DNA of 64,000 nucleotides, taken from the NCBI RefSeq assembly GCF_900103665.1, contig NZ_FNGY01000017.1, positions 1 to 64,000 on the forward strand. The letters are read 5' to 3'. The notes beneath the pieces were generated by a model. It saw only the letters and a list, made by a program, of their open reading frames with translations, had not been told where the DNA came from and searched no databases. Shown in pieces: positions 17,524 through 26,592 of this stretch; position 1 is the stretch's first letter, and each line of letters starts with the position of its first letter. The stretch comes from Pedobacter steynii (GTDB lineage Bacteria; Bacteroidota; Bacteroidia; Sphingobacteriales; Sphingobacteriaceae). A program made the translations under genes and the position numbers.

Positions 17524-18210
17524 ATGAAAATTCAAATATCGACAATGACATGGCGACAGGCATGGAGCAACGGGGCTTTTAAAGCCAAATTGTTCTTAGG
17601 TGTTTTTATAATGGGATTGCTGGCTTTTTTTCTGCCGGTTTTCTTTGCGGAGATTGAGCAAAGAGATGGAATGGTGCTGGGCGATGAATTGTTGAAAATG
17701 ATTCCTTCCTACGATGTTTCTCTAATGATCTTTATCGTCCTTTACGGGGGGATCTTGTGGTTGATCAGGGATGTGATCCGGAATCCCTTAATCTTCCTTA
17801 CGGTACTTTGGGCCTATATATTCCTATGTGTAAGCCGTATTGTTACCATCAGTCTGGTTCCTTTGGACCCACCAGCCGGATTGGTGGAAATGTGGGATCC
17901 GCTGTCTATTTTCTTTTACCATACCAAAACCATTACCAAAGACCTGTTCTTTTCCGGACATACTTCTATTTTATGTCTGCTGGCCTTGTGTCAGCAAAGC
18001 AGGCAAAGAAAACTAATCGGATTTGGAATGACACTCCTGATGGGGGTATTGTTGTTAATTCAGCATGTCCATTATACGGTAGATGTCCTGGCGGCTCCTG
18101 TCTTTACGGTATTCTTCTGGTACCTGATCAGTATATCGGGTATCCAGCTTGGCGTATCCGATTTTAGGGCAGTAAGTAGTTCCCGCTCTGCCGATTCATC
18201 GGGATTGTAA
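17524..18210 (+). CDS. PAP2-related membrane protein (sphingomyelin-synthase-like domain)
   Basis: 228 residues with about six membrane helices. It carries the two PAP2_C (sphingomyelin-synthase-like) motifs: DLFFSGHTSILCLLAL at about 140-155 and HVHYTVDVLAAPVF at about 180-193, with the two histidines and the aspartate of the catalytic triad present. Known members move a phospho-head group between lipids, and Sphingobacteria make sphingolipids, so a sphingolipid or other lipid head-group transferase or phosphatase is a reasonable guess. Starts 4 bp after DUF5686 and probably shares its ECF promoter. Substrate not shown by sequence. Confidence 0.82.
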   Translation: MKIQISTMTWRQAWSNGAFKAKLFLGVFIMGLLAFFLPVFFAEIEQRDGMVLGDELLKMIPSYDVSLMIFIVLYGGILWLIRDVIRNPLIFLTVLWAYIFLCVSRIVTISLVPLDPPAGLVEMWDPLSIFFYHTKTITKDLFFSGHTSILCLLALCQQSRQRKLIGFGMTLLMGVLLLIQHVHYTVDVLAAPVFTVFFWYLISISGIQLGVSDFRAVSSSRSADSSGL

Positions 18211-18266
18211 GATTTTTTTAATAAATTGTCTATACTTTTAGCCCCCATACTAAATGATCCACGCAG

Positions 18267-19301
18267 ATGATGAATAAAAAAGTCTCTATCAAAGATATTG
18301 CAAGACTTACCAATACCTCTATTACAACCGTTTCCTTTGTATTAAACGGGAAAGGACACATTAGTAAAGAGATCATTAAAAAAGTACTCGATAAGGCAAA
18401 GGAAATCGGATATGAACCGAACCGCATGGCCATTGGCTTGCGCACCGGGGTCTCTAAAGTCATCGGTTTGGTGGTAGAGAATATCGGAGGACCCTTTTTT
18501 GGAGAGATGAGTAAAGTGATCGAACAGGAAGCGGATAAGCTGGGCTACCGCATTCTTTATTGCAGTACCGATAACAGCATTAGTAAAGGAAAAGACGTCA
18601 TCCGAATGCTGACCCAGCAACTGGTTGATGGTTATATTATTACTCCTTTAAAAGGCCTGGAAGAAGAGGTTCAGAAATTGGTGGATCAGGGGAAACCTGT
18701 GGTGCTGGTAGACGGCTATTTCCCGGGATTGAATATCCCGCATGTGCTGGTCGACAATTATAACAGCGTCAATAAAGCGGTGAATTGTTTCGTTGAGGCC
18801 GGGTATAAAAATATTGGTTTTGTGACCTCTGATCTTGACCTTATCCAATTGCAGGACCGGTTGATGGGCTATAAAGCGGCTTTGAAGATGAATGGGCTGA
18901 AGGAAGAAAAGGAACTGACGCTAAGATTGCCTTATCAGATGGATAAAGATGAAAGTGTAAAGGAGATCAAAAGCTTTATCGAAGCACATCCGGAGATGGA
19001 TGCCATTCTTTTTACCACAAATTACCTGGGTATTATGGGTTTGAGAAGTGTAAAGGAACTGGGCTTAAATATCCCCTCGGATATGGCCATGATCAGTTTT
19101 GATGAGAGTGAAATTTTCAGTCTTTTCCCCCCGGGAATAACAACGATTCAGCAACCTGTCTATCAAATCGCGAAACTGGCGATAGATATGTTATTGTCGC
19201 AAATACGGAAGGAAGAAAGTACAGATGCGAATGAAATGAAGCTGCAAATCCCATCAAATCTGATTGAGCGGGGCTCTACCGCGAAAAAGGTTTTATCCTA
19301 G
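18267..19301 (+). CDS. LacI-family transcriptional regulator
   Basis: 344 residues (starts at 18267 or 18270). N-terminal LacI helix-turn-helix (IKDIARLTNTSITTVSFVLNG, about 6-26), hinge helix, then a periplasmic-binding-protein-like sensor domain of about 270 residues (VIGLVVENIGGPFFGEMSKVIE, AILFTTNYLGIMGLRSV, MAMISFDESEIFSLFPPGITTI). Members usually bind a sugar or nucleoside and control its use genes. No sugar operon is adjacent, so the target is elsewhere or the locus is orphaned. The gene stands alone, followed by an unrelated monooxygenase gene. Confidence 0.92.
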   Translation: MMNKKVSIKDIARLTNTSITTVSFVLNGKGHISKEIIKKVLDKAKEIGYEPNRMAIGLRTGVSKVIGLVVENIGGPFFGEMSKVIEQEADKLGYRILYCSTDNSISKGKDVIRMLTQQLVDGYIITPLKGLEEEVQKLVDQGKPVVLVDGYFPGLNIPHVLVDNYNSVNKAVNCFVEAGYKNIGFVTSDLDLIQLQDRLMGYKAALKMNGLKEEKELTLRLPYQMDKDESVKEIKSFIEAHPEMDAILFTTNYLGIMGLRSVKELGLNIPSDMAMISFDESEIFSLFPPGITTIQQPVYQIAKLAIDMLLSQIRKEESTDANEMKLQIPSNLIERGSTAKKVLS

Positions 19302-19426
19302 TCAGGGATTCCCAATTGTTTGACTGATGTCTGAATAATTGAAAACATGTGAATTGAAAGTCATATCAGTCATTTGCCCTTATCGGGGAGCTGTTTTGAT
19401 TGTATTTTTGATTTTATTTTATTCAC

Positions 19427-20434
19427 ATGAAGAAACAACTGACTTCCATTCCTTATTCTGTATTGGACCTGGCTACTGTTATTGAAGGAAAAAAGCCTGC
19501 AGATACGTTTAAAAATAGTTTGAATCTCGCACAACAGGCAGAAGCCTGGGGCTATCACCGTTACTGGCTGGCAGAACACCACAACATGATCAGCGTGGCA
19601 AGTTCTGCAACTTCAGTTGTGATCGGACACATTGCAGGTGGTACTAAATCGATCAGGGTGGGTTCCGGAGGAATCATGTTGCCAAATCATTCCCCTTTAG
19701 TTATCGCCGAGCAGTTTGGAACTTTGGAGTCCCTCTTTCCCGGCAGGATTGACCTTGGACTCGGAAGAGCACCGGGAACCGATCAGGTGACCGCAATGGC
19801 GATCAGGGGAGAGCGGATGAATGCCGCCAATAGTTTCCCTCAGGATGTGCTGAAGCTTCAGGCTTATTTCTCTGAAGAAAACAGTGCCAGTAGTGTCCGG
19901 GCAATTCCGGGAGAAGGTCTGGATATTCCAATCTGGATTTTGGGTTCGAGTACCGACAGTGCCCGTTTAGCTGCGGCATTAGGCCTTCCTTATGCTTTTG
20001 CAAGTCATTTTGCCCCGGCACAATTCCTGACGGCCATCAATATTTACAGACAGAACTTTAAACCTTCCGATCATTTAAAAGAACCTTATGTACTGGCTTG
20101 TGTAAATGTGGTTGCCGCAGATACAGATGCGGAAGCTAATAAACTGGCTACTTCCCTGTACCAGTTGTTCAGAGGTATTGTAACAGGGAAACGTTCCCTG
20201 CTCCAGCCACCGGTAGAAACGATGGAGGGAATCTGGACCCCATATGAAGAAGAGCAGGCAGAACAGATGCTGGCCTGTACTTTTACAGGAAATAAGGAAA
20301 CGCTGAGCAACGATCTGCAACAGTTTCTGGACCAGACTCAGGTTGATGAACTGATGACCACTTCGCATATTTTTGACCATCAGGCACGTTTAAAATCCTA
20401 TCAGTTGCTATCAGAAGTCTTTAAAGGAATATAA
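19427..20434 (+). CDS. LLM-class flavin-dependent oxidoreductase (luciferase-like)
   Basis: 335 residues of the bacterial luciferase-like monooxygenase fold, an FMN-dependent TIM barrel. Diagnostic segments: GYHRYWLAEHHNM at about 46-58, RVGSGGIMLPNHSPLVIAEQFGTLESLFPGRIDLGLGR-type block at about 84-122, IWILGSSTDSARLAAALGLPYAFASHF at about 173-199. It belongs to the MsnO8/YhbW-like group, whose substrates are mostly unknown. Cytoplasmic, no signal peptide. Stands alone with about 260 bp of unassigned sequence after it. Confidence 0.9.
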   Translation: MKKQLTSIPYSVLDLATVIEGKKPADTFKNSLNLAQQAEAWGYHRYWLAEHHNMISVASSATSVVIGHIAGGTKSIRVGSGGIMLPNHSPLVIAEQFGTLESLFPGRIDLGLGRAPGTDQVTAMAIRGERMNAANSFPQDVLKLQAYFSEENSASSVRAIPGEGLDIPIWILGSSTDSARLAAALGLPYAFASHFAPAQFLTAINIYRQNFKPSDHLKEPYVLACVNVVAADTDAEANKLATSLYQLFRGIVTGKRSLLQPPVETMEGIWTPYEEEQAEQMLACTFTGNKETLSNDLQQFLDQTQVDELMTTSHIFDHQARLKSYQLLSEVFKGI

Positions 20435-20694
20435 ATTGATGCGATATATTCAGCTTCCCATCTTGACTTTAGCCTGAGTTTTAGGGCTTTTACTTTTGAG
20501 ATTAAAGCGTATCAATTTTGTATCAAGGGGTCACAAGGGACTTTATTCCGGTATTGGGTAAGACGGTATTAAACGCGTTGAAGCTCAGAAAAATTTAGCA
20601 GCAGCAGGTTTATTTTTTTCATCAGGCAACGCTTGGGGGAGAACATTCGTAATAGGAGTATAGAACTATTAATTAACCCCCTAAAATCTGACCT

Positions 20695-21540
20695 ATGATG
20701 AACAATTCGAAAACCAGACTCCTGATGGTCCTGTGTCTGTTAACCAGTTTTTTTGCCTGCTCCAAGAAGGATGAAGTTAAAGATCCGGTTATTACTAAAA
20801 AAGGCTTACAGCTAACTACCAATGCTAAATTTGGTGCTGTTCTTACAGACAATGCCGGAAAGACACTTTATTTTTTCGCCATGGATGCCAATGGTACCTC
20901 CGGATGTACCGGTGGTTGTGAAGCACTATGGTCAGTTTACTATTCGGCCGAGCTTAGCGATAATGCCGGTATCAATGCTGCTGATGTAGGTGTGATTACC
21001 CGGGCTGATGGAAAATCACAAAACACGTATAAAGGCTGGCCATTGTATTATTATAAAAATGATGTTGCCACCGGCGATATCAATGGCGACGGAGTTGGCG
21101 GCATCTGGTTTGTTGGGAAAGCCGACTATTCCATCATGCTGGTGAACAATCAACTCCTTGGTGCAAATGGGAAACAGTATACTGAAGCACTTACAGAAGG
21201 ACCAGGAATCACACAGTATTTTACCGATGGAAACGGAAGGACGCTTTATGCATTCGCTCCTGATAAGGCCAACAAAAACACTTTTACCCTGGCTGATTTG
21301 AGTAACAATAGCGTTTGGCCACTTTATGAATCAGATGTTAAAAGTCTGCCTTCAGTGATTAAAGCCGAGTTTGTCGGACAAATCACGGTATTTGGCAGGA
21401 AGCAGTTAACTTTTAAAGGTTGGCCCTTGTATTATTTTGGACAAGATGCCAAACGTGGCGACAATAAAGGAGTAAGTGTTCCTACTCCCGGAAAATGGCC
21501 GGTGGTTAAATTGAGTACTGCTGCGGCGCCATTAAACTAA
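20695..21540 (+). CDS. Lipoprotein with two secreted-repeat (COG4315/PF03640-type) units
   Basis: 281 residues (start 20695 or 20698). Lipoprotein signal ending LTSFFACSKK. Two copies of the secreted repeat of unknown function: GKTLYFFAMDANGTSGC with KGWPLYYYKNDVATGDINGDGVGGIWFV, and GRTLYAFAPDKANKNTF with KGWPLYYFGQDAKRGDNKG. The YxFxxD and GWPLYYF patterns are hallmarks of the family. The first unit has an extra pair of cysteines, SGCTGGC. Such proteins are exported and unassigned; in some bacteria they sit near electron-transport genes. Followed by a strong terminator. Confidence 0.88.
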   Translation: MMNNSKTRLLMVLCLLTSFFACSKKDEVKDPVITKKGLQLTTNAKFGAVLTDNAGKTLYFFAMDANGTSGCTGGCEALWSVYYSAELSDNAGINAADVGVITRADGKSQNTYKGWPLYYYKNDVATGDINGDGVGGIWFVGKADYSIMLVNNQLLGANGKQYTEALTEGPGITQYFTDGNGRTLYAFAPDKANKNTFTLADLSNNSVWPLYESDVKSLPSVIKAEFVGQITVFGRKQLTFKGWPLYYFGQDAKRGDNKGVSVPTPGKWPVVKLSTAAAPLN

Positions 21541-21586
21541 AAACGCTTTCAACATTTTAAGGTTATTCTTTGACCCATGTGGGGCC

Positions 21587-21621
21587 GAAAGCTTCAGCAT
21601 AAGCTGGAGCTTTCTCTTTTT
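21587..21621 (+). terminator. Intrinsic terminator
   Basis: A 12-bp stem, GAAAGCTTCAGC / GCTGGAGCTTTC with one G-U, an ATAA loop and a T-rich tail. It ends the lipoprotein gene at 21540 and separates it from the converging gene at 21635. Confidence 0.85.
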
Positions 21622-21634
21622 ACCGAAATGGCCC

Positions 21635-22060
21635 TCAACTGCTGAATCCAATCTTGGTATGTGTCCCGTCACAATAAGGTTTATTGGCGGAAGCACCGCA
21701 CCTGCAAAAAGCCGTTACTTTATTCTTTCTGGTTTCATTTCCTTCCTTGTCCTTCACAATGAGGTTTCCATAAACGAGCAATGGCCCATTTGGGACGGCC
21801 TCGACAATGCTTTCCGCATGGCTTTCCTGGGGTTCTTCTACCTGATCATTCAGGTAATAACTAAGTGCGCCGGATGGACATCGTTTAACCTGGGCGATGA
21901 TCTGATCGGTTGTCGCAGCTTCCGGTTTTATCCATGGGCGTTCAGCAGGATTAAATACCTCCGCAAGGCCACGCCAGCAGATTTTTGAATGGATGCATAC
22001 GCCGGGTTTCCATACGATAGTCACCTCTCCATTGCTGTATTTTTTCGTGATGTCTTTCAT
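21635..22060 (-). CDS. Fusion of YjdI-type 4Fe-4S domain and CDGSH iron-sulfur domain
   Basis: 141 residues. Residues 1-70 form a YjdI-like mono-cluster domain (VCIHSKICWRGLAEVF, then VKRCPSGALSYYL) with cysteines for an iron-sulfur site. Residues about 95-141 form a CDGSH domain with the exact motif CRCGASANKPYCDGTH, which binds a 2Fe-2S cluster through three Cys and one His, as in mitoNEET. Cytoplasmic. Likely a small redox or Fe-S-handling protein. Fusions of these two domains are common in bacteria. The gene stands alone between converging and same-strand neighbours. Confidence 0.92.
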   Translation of the reverse strand: MKDITKKYSNGEVTIVWKPGVCIHSKICWRGLAEVFNPAERPWIKPEAATTDQIIAQVKRCPSGALSYYLNDQVEEPQESHAESIVEAVPNGPLLVYGNLIVKDKEGNETRKNKVTAFCRCGASANKPYCDGTHTKIGFSS

Positions 22061-22117
22061 GATAGGAGATTAACAATTAAGCCTATCATTAAGTTATGGA
22101 AAAAAAATCAAATTTAA

Positions 22118-22834
22118 TTAATGCACCGGACGCTGTAAGGCTTTAAACACATATTCTTTATAGCTTGCCCCGATGGGAATTTCGGTGTTTCCGATTTCGA
22201 TATCATAGGTGGTAAAAGCAGTTACCTTTTTCAGATTGATCAGGTAAGAACGGTGGATGCGCAGAAAACCTTTGCCTTGTAATTCTGCCTCCAGATCGCT
22301 GATTTTATATTTAGCCGTTACCTTGTTGCCAACACAATGGGCAACTACATAGTCTTTCAGACTTTCGATATATAAGACCTCGTCAATATTTAATTTGTGA
22401 AACTTACCTCCCGATTTAAGGTACATAAACTGTTGATCTGTGGGGGGAAGCAAGGTCGGACTGCTTTGGTTATTTAACCTTAAATACCGTTCAATGGCTT
22501 TGAAAAAACGATCAAAGGTAATCGGCTTTAACAGATAGTCGATGAGGTCCAGGTCATAGCCTTCTATAGCGAATTCCCGATAAGCTGTAGTAATAATTAC
22601 TGCCGGAGGGTTTTTTAAAGTCTTTAAAAAGTCTATTCCTGAAATCTGGGGCATTTTAATATCCAGAAACAACAAGTCCACCTGTGTTGATCTTAGCACT
22701 TCGAGCGCTTTAATGGCATTCCCGCAGGTACCAACCACCTCAAAGGAATCGAGTTGATCAATGTGTTTTTGGATCAGTTGAATGGCCAGCGGTTCATCAT
22801 CTACCAGGAGACACTTTACTTTCATGGGATTCAT
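22118..22834 (-). CDS. LytTR-family response regulator
   Basis: 238 residues (start 22834, alternative 22825). Receiver domain about 4-120 with the phosphorylation site in LLFLDIKMPQISGIDFL (Asp at about residue 57) and LytTR DNA-binding domain about 135-236 (GKFHKLNIDEVLYIESLKDYVVAHC, FLRIHRSYLINLKKVTAFT). It follows the sensor kinase gene by 3 bp and forms a two-component pair with it. The outer-membrane receptor gene at 24133, divergent from the pair, is a plausible target. Confidence 0.93.
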   Translation of the reverse strand: MNPMKVKCLLVDDEPLAIQLIQKHIDQLDSFEVVGTCGNAIKALEVLRSTQVDLLFLDIKMPQISGIDFLKTLKNPPAVIITTAYREFAIEGYDLDLIDYLLKPITFDRFFKAIERYLRLNNQSSPTLLPPTDQQFMYLKSGGKFHKLNIDEVLYIESLKDYVVAHCVGNKVTAKYKISDLEAELQGKGFLRIHRSYLINLKKVTAFTTYDIEIGNTEIPIGASYKEYVFKALQRPVH

Positions 22835-22837
22835 GTT

Positions 22838-23923
22838 TTACGCTACGGGATGCTGCAGGTTAATGGTTAATAAAGCTACAAAAGTCTCTTCATGTTGTGA
22901 TAAATTCAACTCATAATTTTCAGGATAAATTAAATCCAGCTGTTTCCTGATGTTGTTTAATCCGATTTGCTCGTTTTTATTTTTGTGCTCCCTGGGCATA
23001 AAAGAATTAGAGACCATAAATTCAAAATGGTGGTTCTGAAGCTTCAGGTGAATGTTGATCACCGGATTTCCAATGTCTTCTCCGGCGCCGTATTTAAAAG
23101 CATTCTCTACTAAGGATAGTAAAATCAGCGGAGCGATTTCCGCATTTTCATCTATCGTTTGCTGGAAATTTACCTGCAGACGGTCATCATATCTTAGCTT
23201 TTCCAGTTCAATGTAATTCTTTAAAAGGGTAATCTCAGCCGATAAAGGTACATAGGTGCCATCGCAACGATAAAGTACATGATCCAGAATTTCAGATAAA
23301 CCAGCAATAGACTTTGAGGTCACTGGTGAATTCATGAGGGATAAGGAGTAAATGTTATTTAGGGTATTGAAAAGAAAATGAGGGTTCAGCTGGATTTTTA
23401 AAATTTTCAGCTCTGCTTCTGCCTTTTCTTTTTCCAGCTGAAGTGCACGCTTTTGAACCAGGTATTGATCCTTGAGTAATTTTAGAAAAGTAAAAACCCA
23501 TGCTGTGGAAAAATCATGAAGAAAATAAGAACCTGCAAGCTTGGGAATATCTGTTAGTATTTCCAGAAAGGATTCCTGGCCAAAAGGTGGAGTTCTTACC
23601 AGAGGTTCTACGACATAAATAACTACTGTTCTTGAAAATGCACAGATCAGGTAACTGCCGATCAGGAAATAGAAGATCACAAAATAGTAATTCTTTACAT
23701 TCAATAGTTTTGGAATGACGAGGTAAGCGACGAAGTAAGTAGGAATCATGGATAACAAAAGAGCAAATCCTTCTGTAATCAATTCCGTTCTTAATTCTTC
23801 AGATACAGAGGTATGTCCTTCCGGCTTGCTAATCGACAACAAAAAAACCATCACCCAGAAAAGGATATGGCTAGGTATTCTATATACCGTGCTGTAGTGT
23901 ACAATTTTCTCAAACAATGACAT
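22838..23923 (-). CDS. LytS/YehU-type sensor histidine kinase
   Basis: 361 residues with four membrane helices in the first 150 residues and a short cytoplasmic coiled segment (LVQKRALQLEKEKAEAELK). The kinase domain carries the phospho-accepting histidine in KIQLNPHFLFNTLNNIYSL (about residue 180) and the ATP-binding N-box in LILLSLVENAFKYGAGEDIGNP. This is the His_kinase plus HATPase pair found with LytTR regulators. No large sensor domain, so the signal is likely at the membrane. A TAnnTTTG-type element 9 bp upstream of the ATG suggests a nearly leaderless transcript. Confidence 0.93.
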   Translation of the reverse strand: MSLFEKIVHYSTVYRIPSHILFWVMVFLLSISKPEGHTSVSEELRTELITEGFALLLSMIPTYFVAYLVIPKLLNVKNYYFVIFYFLIGSYLICAFSRTVVIYVVEPLVRTPPFGQESFLEILTDIPKLAGSYFLHDFSTAWVFTFLKLLKDQYLVQKRALQLEKEKAEAELKILKIQLNPHFLFNTLNNIYSLSLMNSPVTSKSIAGLSEILDHVLYRCDGTYVPLSAEITLLKNYIELEKLRYDDRLQVNFQQTIDENAEIAPLILLSLVENAFKYGAGEDIGNPVINIHLKLQNHHFEFMVSNSFMPREHKNKNEQIGLNNIRKQLDLIYPENYELNLSQHEETFVALLTINLQHPVA

Positions 23924-23931
23924 ATTCCTAT

Positions 23932-23939
23932 CAAATATA
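23932..23939 (-). promoter_or_regulatory. Candidate -7 promoter element of the LytS/LytTR pair
   Basis: TATATTTG on the minus strand matches TAnnTTTG and begins only 9 bp from the start codon at 23923. Transcription would start within a few bases of the ATG. Confidence 0.45.
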
Positions 23940-24132
23940 GAATTCGCAGGAGAAATCAGGTCCTTTTGTCGACGAATGTGCCTGAAATGCAGATGGAAAT
24001 ATGGAATTGGCCTATGGAATCGCTTTGTCGTTGTCTTTAACTTATCTATCCTCCTTTGTATGCTGTGTAGCGTTATGCTCTTTTTGGTGTCTTGTCTTTG
24101 ATCATTTTCGGAAAACTAAACCCAATTAAACG

Positions 24133-26499
24133 ATGAATAATGTCGAAAAGTTAATCCTGATCTTTCTGATGTTTTGCAGCTTACAAAGTTTCGCACAACA
24201 GGCTCCGGAAGTAAATGTCAGAGGAAAAGTGTTGGACAATACCACACAACAGCCATTAGAATATGCAGGAATAACCTTGTTGTCTCTTACTGGAAATAAA
24301 ATCCTGAAAAGCGTAGTAACGGATAAAAAGGGGGGATTTTCCCTGGCCATTGCGCCGGGACAGTATCACCTGAAAATAGAATTCATTTCCTATAAATCGG
24401 TTTTACTGGAAAATAAACCACTCAAAGAAGACACAAATCTGGGCAGCATTCTGCTGCAGGAGGATGTTAAATTGTTGAAATCGGTAGATGTTGTCGGAGA
24501 GAAATCTACGGTAGAGCTAAACCTCGACAAGAAAGTTTTTAATGTGGGAAAAGACCTGATCTCCAAAGGAGGTTCAGCAAATGACATTTTAAATAATGTA
24601 CCCTCTGTAAGTGTAGATGCCAATGGTGGTGTCAGTTTAAGAGGGAATGGAAGCGTCCGGGTATTAATTAACGGAAAACCATCGATGCTCACTGCCAATA
24701 ACGGTTTGGAGCAGATCCCTGCCAGCAACATAGAAAAAGTGGAAGTGATCACGAATCCTTCTGCAAGGTATGAGGCGCAAGGCGGAGGAGGGATCATCAA
24801 CATCGTATTGAAGAAAAATACACAGGGCGGATTGAACGGATCTGTTCAGGCCGGACTTGGAGACCCGGTCAACTATCATGGCAATCTAAACCTGAGCTAT
24901 AAAACAGAAAAATTTAATCTTTTTTCCAATGTAGGTGGCCGGTCCAGAGATTTTTATGCAGCTGAGAAACGCTTTCAAACGACTACGAAAAATGGGCTGA
25001 CAAACATCTTACGTCAGCAGAACAGGCAGAAAAGGAATGACGATACTTACAATATTTACGTTGGCGGGGATTATTACATCAACCCAAAAAATACCGTGAC
25101 CGGCAGTTTCTACCACAGTACGTTATTCAACAGAGATACCACCAATTATGGTTATCGGTATGACAACAGCAACAATACGCTTGACAGTGCGATCAATCGA
25201 TTTGAAAATTACAGGGAGCCACAAAAGTACAATCAGCTGGAATTGAATTATGTAAAAACTTTTGACAATAAAGACCAGAAGTGGACCACTAACCTGCAGT
25301 ATGATTTTTGGAATGACGATGAAAATCAGAACATCACACAGCAAAAGAATTTTCCGTTTCCCAAAATGATCTCCAGACTCAGTTCCCGGAATATTGAAAG
25401 TAGCGACGACATTTATATCCAAAGTGATTTCGTTACCGCTTTTTCTAAAGATTCCCGCTTTGAAGCGGGAATCAGGACAGACCTTCGAGCGATCAGGAGC
25501 GATTACCTGGCGAAAGCAGATGAGGTACTACTGGAAAAATATAACAATAAGCTGAAGTATGATGAAAACCTGTATAGCGCTTACATGCAGTATGGCAATA
25601 AGATCGATAAATTTAGTTACCTCCTTGGACTGAGGGCTGAATTATCTCAGATCGGAATTTCAGATAGGGCAGGAACTTTCAATAACGACAAGAATTACCT
25701 GAACCTTTTTCCAACAGTTCATCTGACTTATAAACTCCCCGAAAGTGCGGAATTTCAGCTAAGTTATAGCCGAAGGATCAACAGGCCTCAGTTCTGGCAG
25801 TTAAACCCTTTCTCCGGATTGTCTGATACCCGAAACCTGACGGTTGGAAACCCGGACCTGGATCCCACCTATACCAATTCATTTGAATTCTCCCTGATTA
25901 AAAGATTGGGGAAACTGAACATTAATCCTTCCATTTACTATAAGCATACGACCAACTATTTCCAGTATGTGATTGAGCAAACACCTGATGGCTATTTTGT
26001 GAGTACACCGGTCAACCTTGATTTTGAAGACCGGTATGGTTTAGAACTTTCCAGTACTTACAATCCATTTGGATGGTGGCGTTTATCCTGGGATTTTAAC
26101 TATTATAAGTATAAGCAGCAGGGGGCATATGATGGAAAAAACTACAGCGCTGAAGATCAGACCTGGTTTACGAGAATTGGTTCTAAGATGAAATTCCCCA
26201 AAAATCTCTCTATAGAATCAAGTTTAAACTATACCGGTAAAAAGCAGGACATACAGTCCATCAATAAAGCGCAATACCGGGTAGACATCGCGGCGAGCAA
26301 AGACTTTTTTAAGGATAAGATGTCATTTACCCTTGGGGTAATTAATGTCTTTGATTCGATGGTCGATAAACGGATTACCAATACAGATACTTATCATTTT
26401 GAATCTGAATCCAGGAGGTTTGGCCGATTGGTTTCGGCAACGGTGGTTTATAGGTTTAACAGGAAAAAAGAGGATAAAGACCGTTTACCTGATGAATAA
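24133..26499 (+). CDS. Outer-membrane TonB-receptor-like beta-barrel protein
   Basis: 788 residues. Signal peptide about 1-22 (ending QSFAQQ). Carboxypeptidase-like regulatory domain about 28-105 (VRGKVLDNTTQQPLEYAGITLL), plug-like domain about 130-225 (NDILNNVPSVSVDANGGVSLRG, VEVITNPSARYEAQGGGGIINI) and an OMP_b-brl_3-type barrel. Unlike classic TonB receptors it ends in a basic/acidic tail (YRFNRKKEDKDRLPDE) rather than Phe. This subfamily is abundant in Bacteroidota, with few known substrates. It is divergent from the LytS/LytTR pair, with 209 bp between, a layout that suggests control by that pair. Confidence 0.88.
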   Translation: MNNVEKLILIFLMFCSLQSFAQQAPEVNVRGKVLDNTTQQPLEYAGITLLSLTGNKILKSVVTDKKGGFSLAIAPGQYHLKIEFISYKSVLLENKPLKEDTNLGSILLQEDVKLLKSVDVVGEKSTVELNLDKKVFNVGKDLISKGGSANDILNNVPSVSVDANGGVSLRGNGSVRVLINGKPSMLTANNGLEQIPASNIEKVEVITNPSARYEAQGGGGIINIVLKKNTQGGLNGSVQAGLGDPVNYHGNLNLSYKTEKFNLFSNVGGRSRDFYAAEKRFQTTTKNGLTNILRQQNRQKRNDDTYNIYVGGDYYINPKNTVTGSFYHSTLFNRDTTNYGYRYDNSNNTLDSAINRFENYREPQKYNQLELNYVKTFDNKDQKWTTNLQYDFWNDDENQNITQQKNFPFPKMISRLSSRNIESSDDIYIQSDFVTAFSKDSRFEAGIRTDLRAIRSDYLAKADEVLLEKYNNKLKYDENLYSAYMQYGNKIDKFSYLLGLRAELSQIGISDRAGTFNNDKNYLNLFPTVHLTYKLPESAEFQLSYSRRINRPQFWQLNPFSGLSDTRNLTVGNPDLDPTYTNSFEFSLIKRLGKLNINPSIYYKHTTNYFQYVIEQTPDGYFVSTPVNLDFEDRYGLELSSTYNPFGWWRLSWDFNYYKYKQQGAYDGKNYSAEDQTWFTRIGSKMKFPKNLSIESSLNYTGKKQDIQSINKAQYRVDIAASKDFFKDKMSFTLGVINVFDSMVDKRITNTDTYHFESESRRFGRLVSATVVYRFNRKKEDKDRLPDE

Positions 26500-26592
26500 T
26501 TTTTTATTAAAATAGACTGCCATAGGGTTGTCAGTGGTCCCTGTTTTCTTTGTGTTGTAAATAGATACAAAGACCCTATAAAACCTTAAAAC

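Noticed and set aside
18216..18240. AATTGTCTATA near the LacI gene, and GTTGTCAG near 26530, as further ECF sites
   Set aside because: Neither has GACTT at the required 17-bp distance, so they do not meet the motif.
20545..20660. Stretch that reads like protein (VEAQKNLAAAGLFFSSGNAW) between the flavin monooxygenase and the lipoprotein gene
   Set aside because: The frame is closed by stops after about 33 codons and has no start; no family match that I can recognise. Chance or an old remnant.
26522..26579. Nested inverted repeats in the leader of the DinB gene (ATAGGGT/ACCCTAT and CTTTGT/ACAAAG)
   Set aside because: Arms are only 6-7 bp and AT-rich; not above what is expected by chance, so not listed as a feature.
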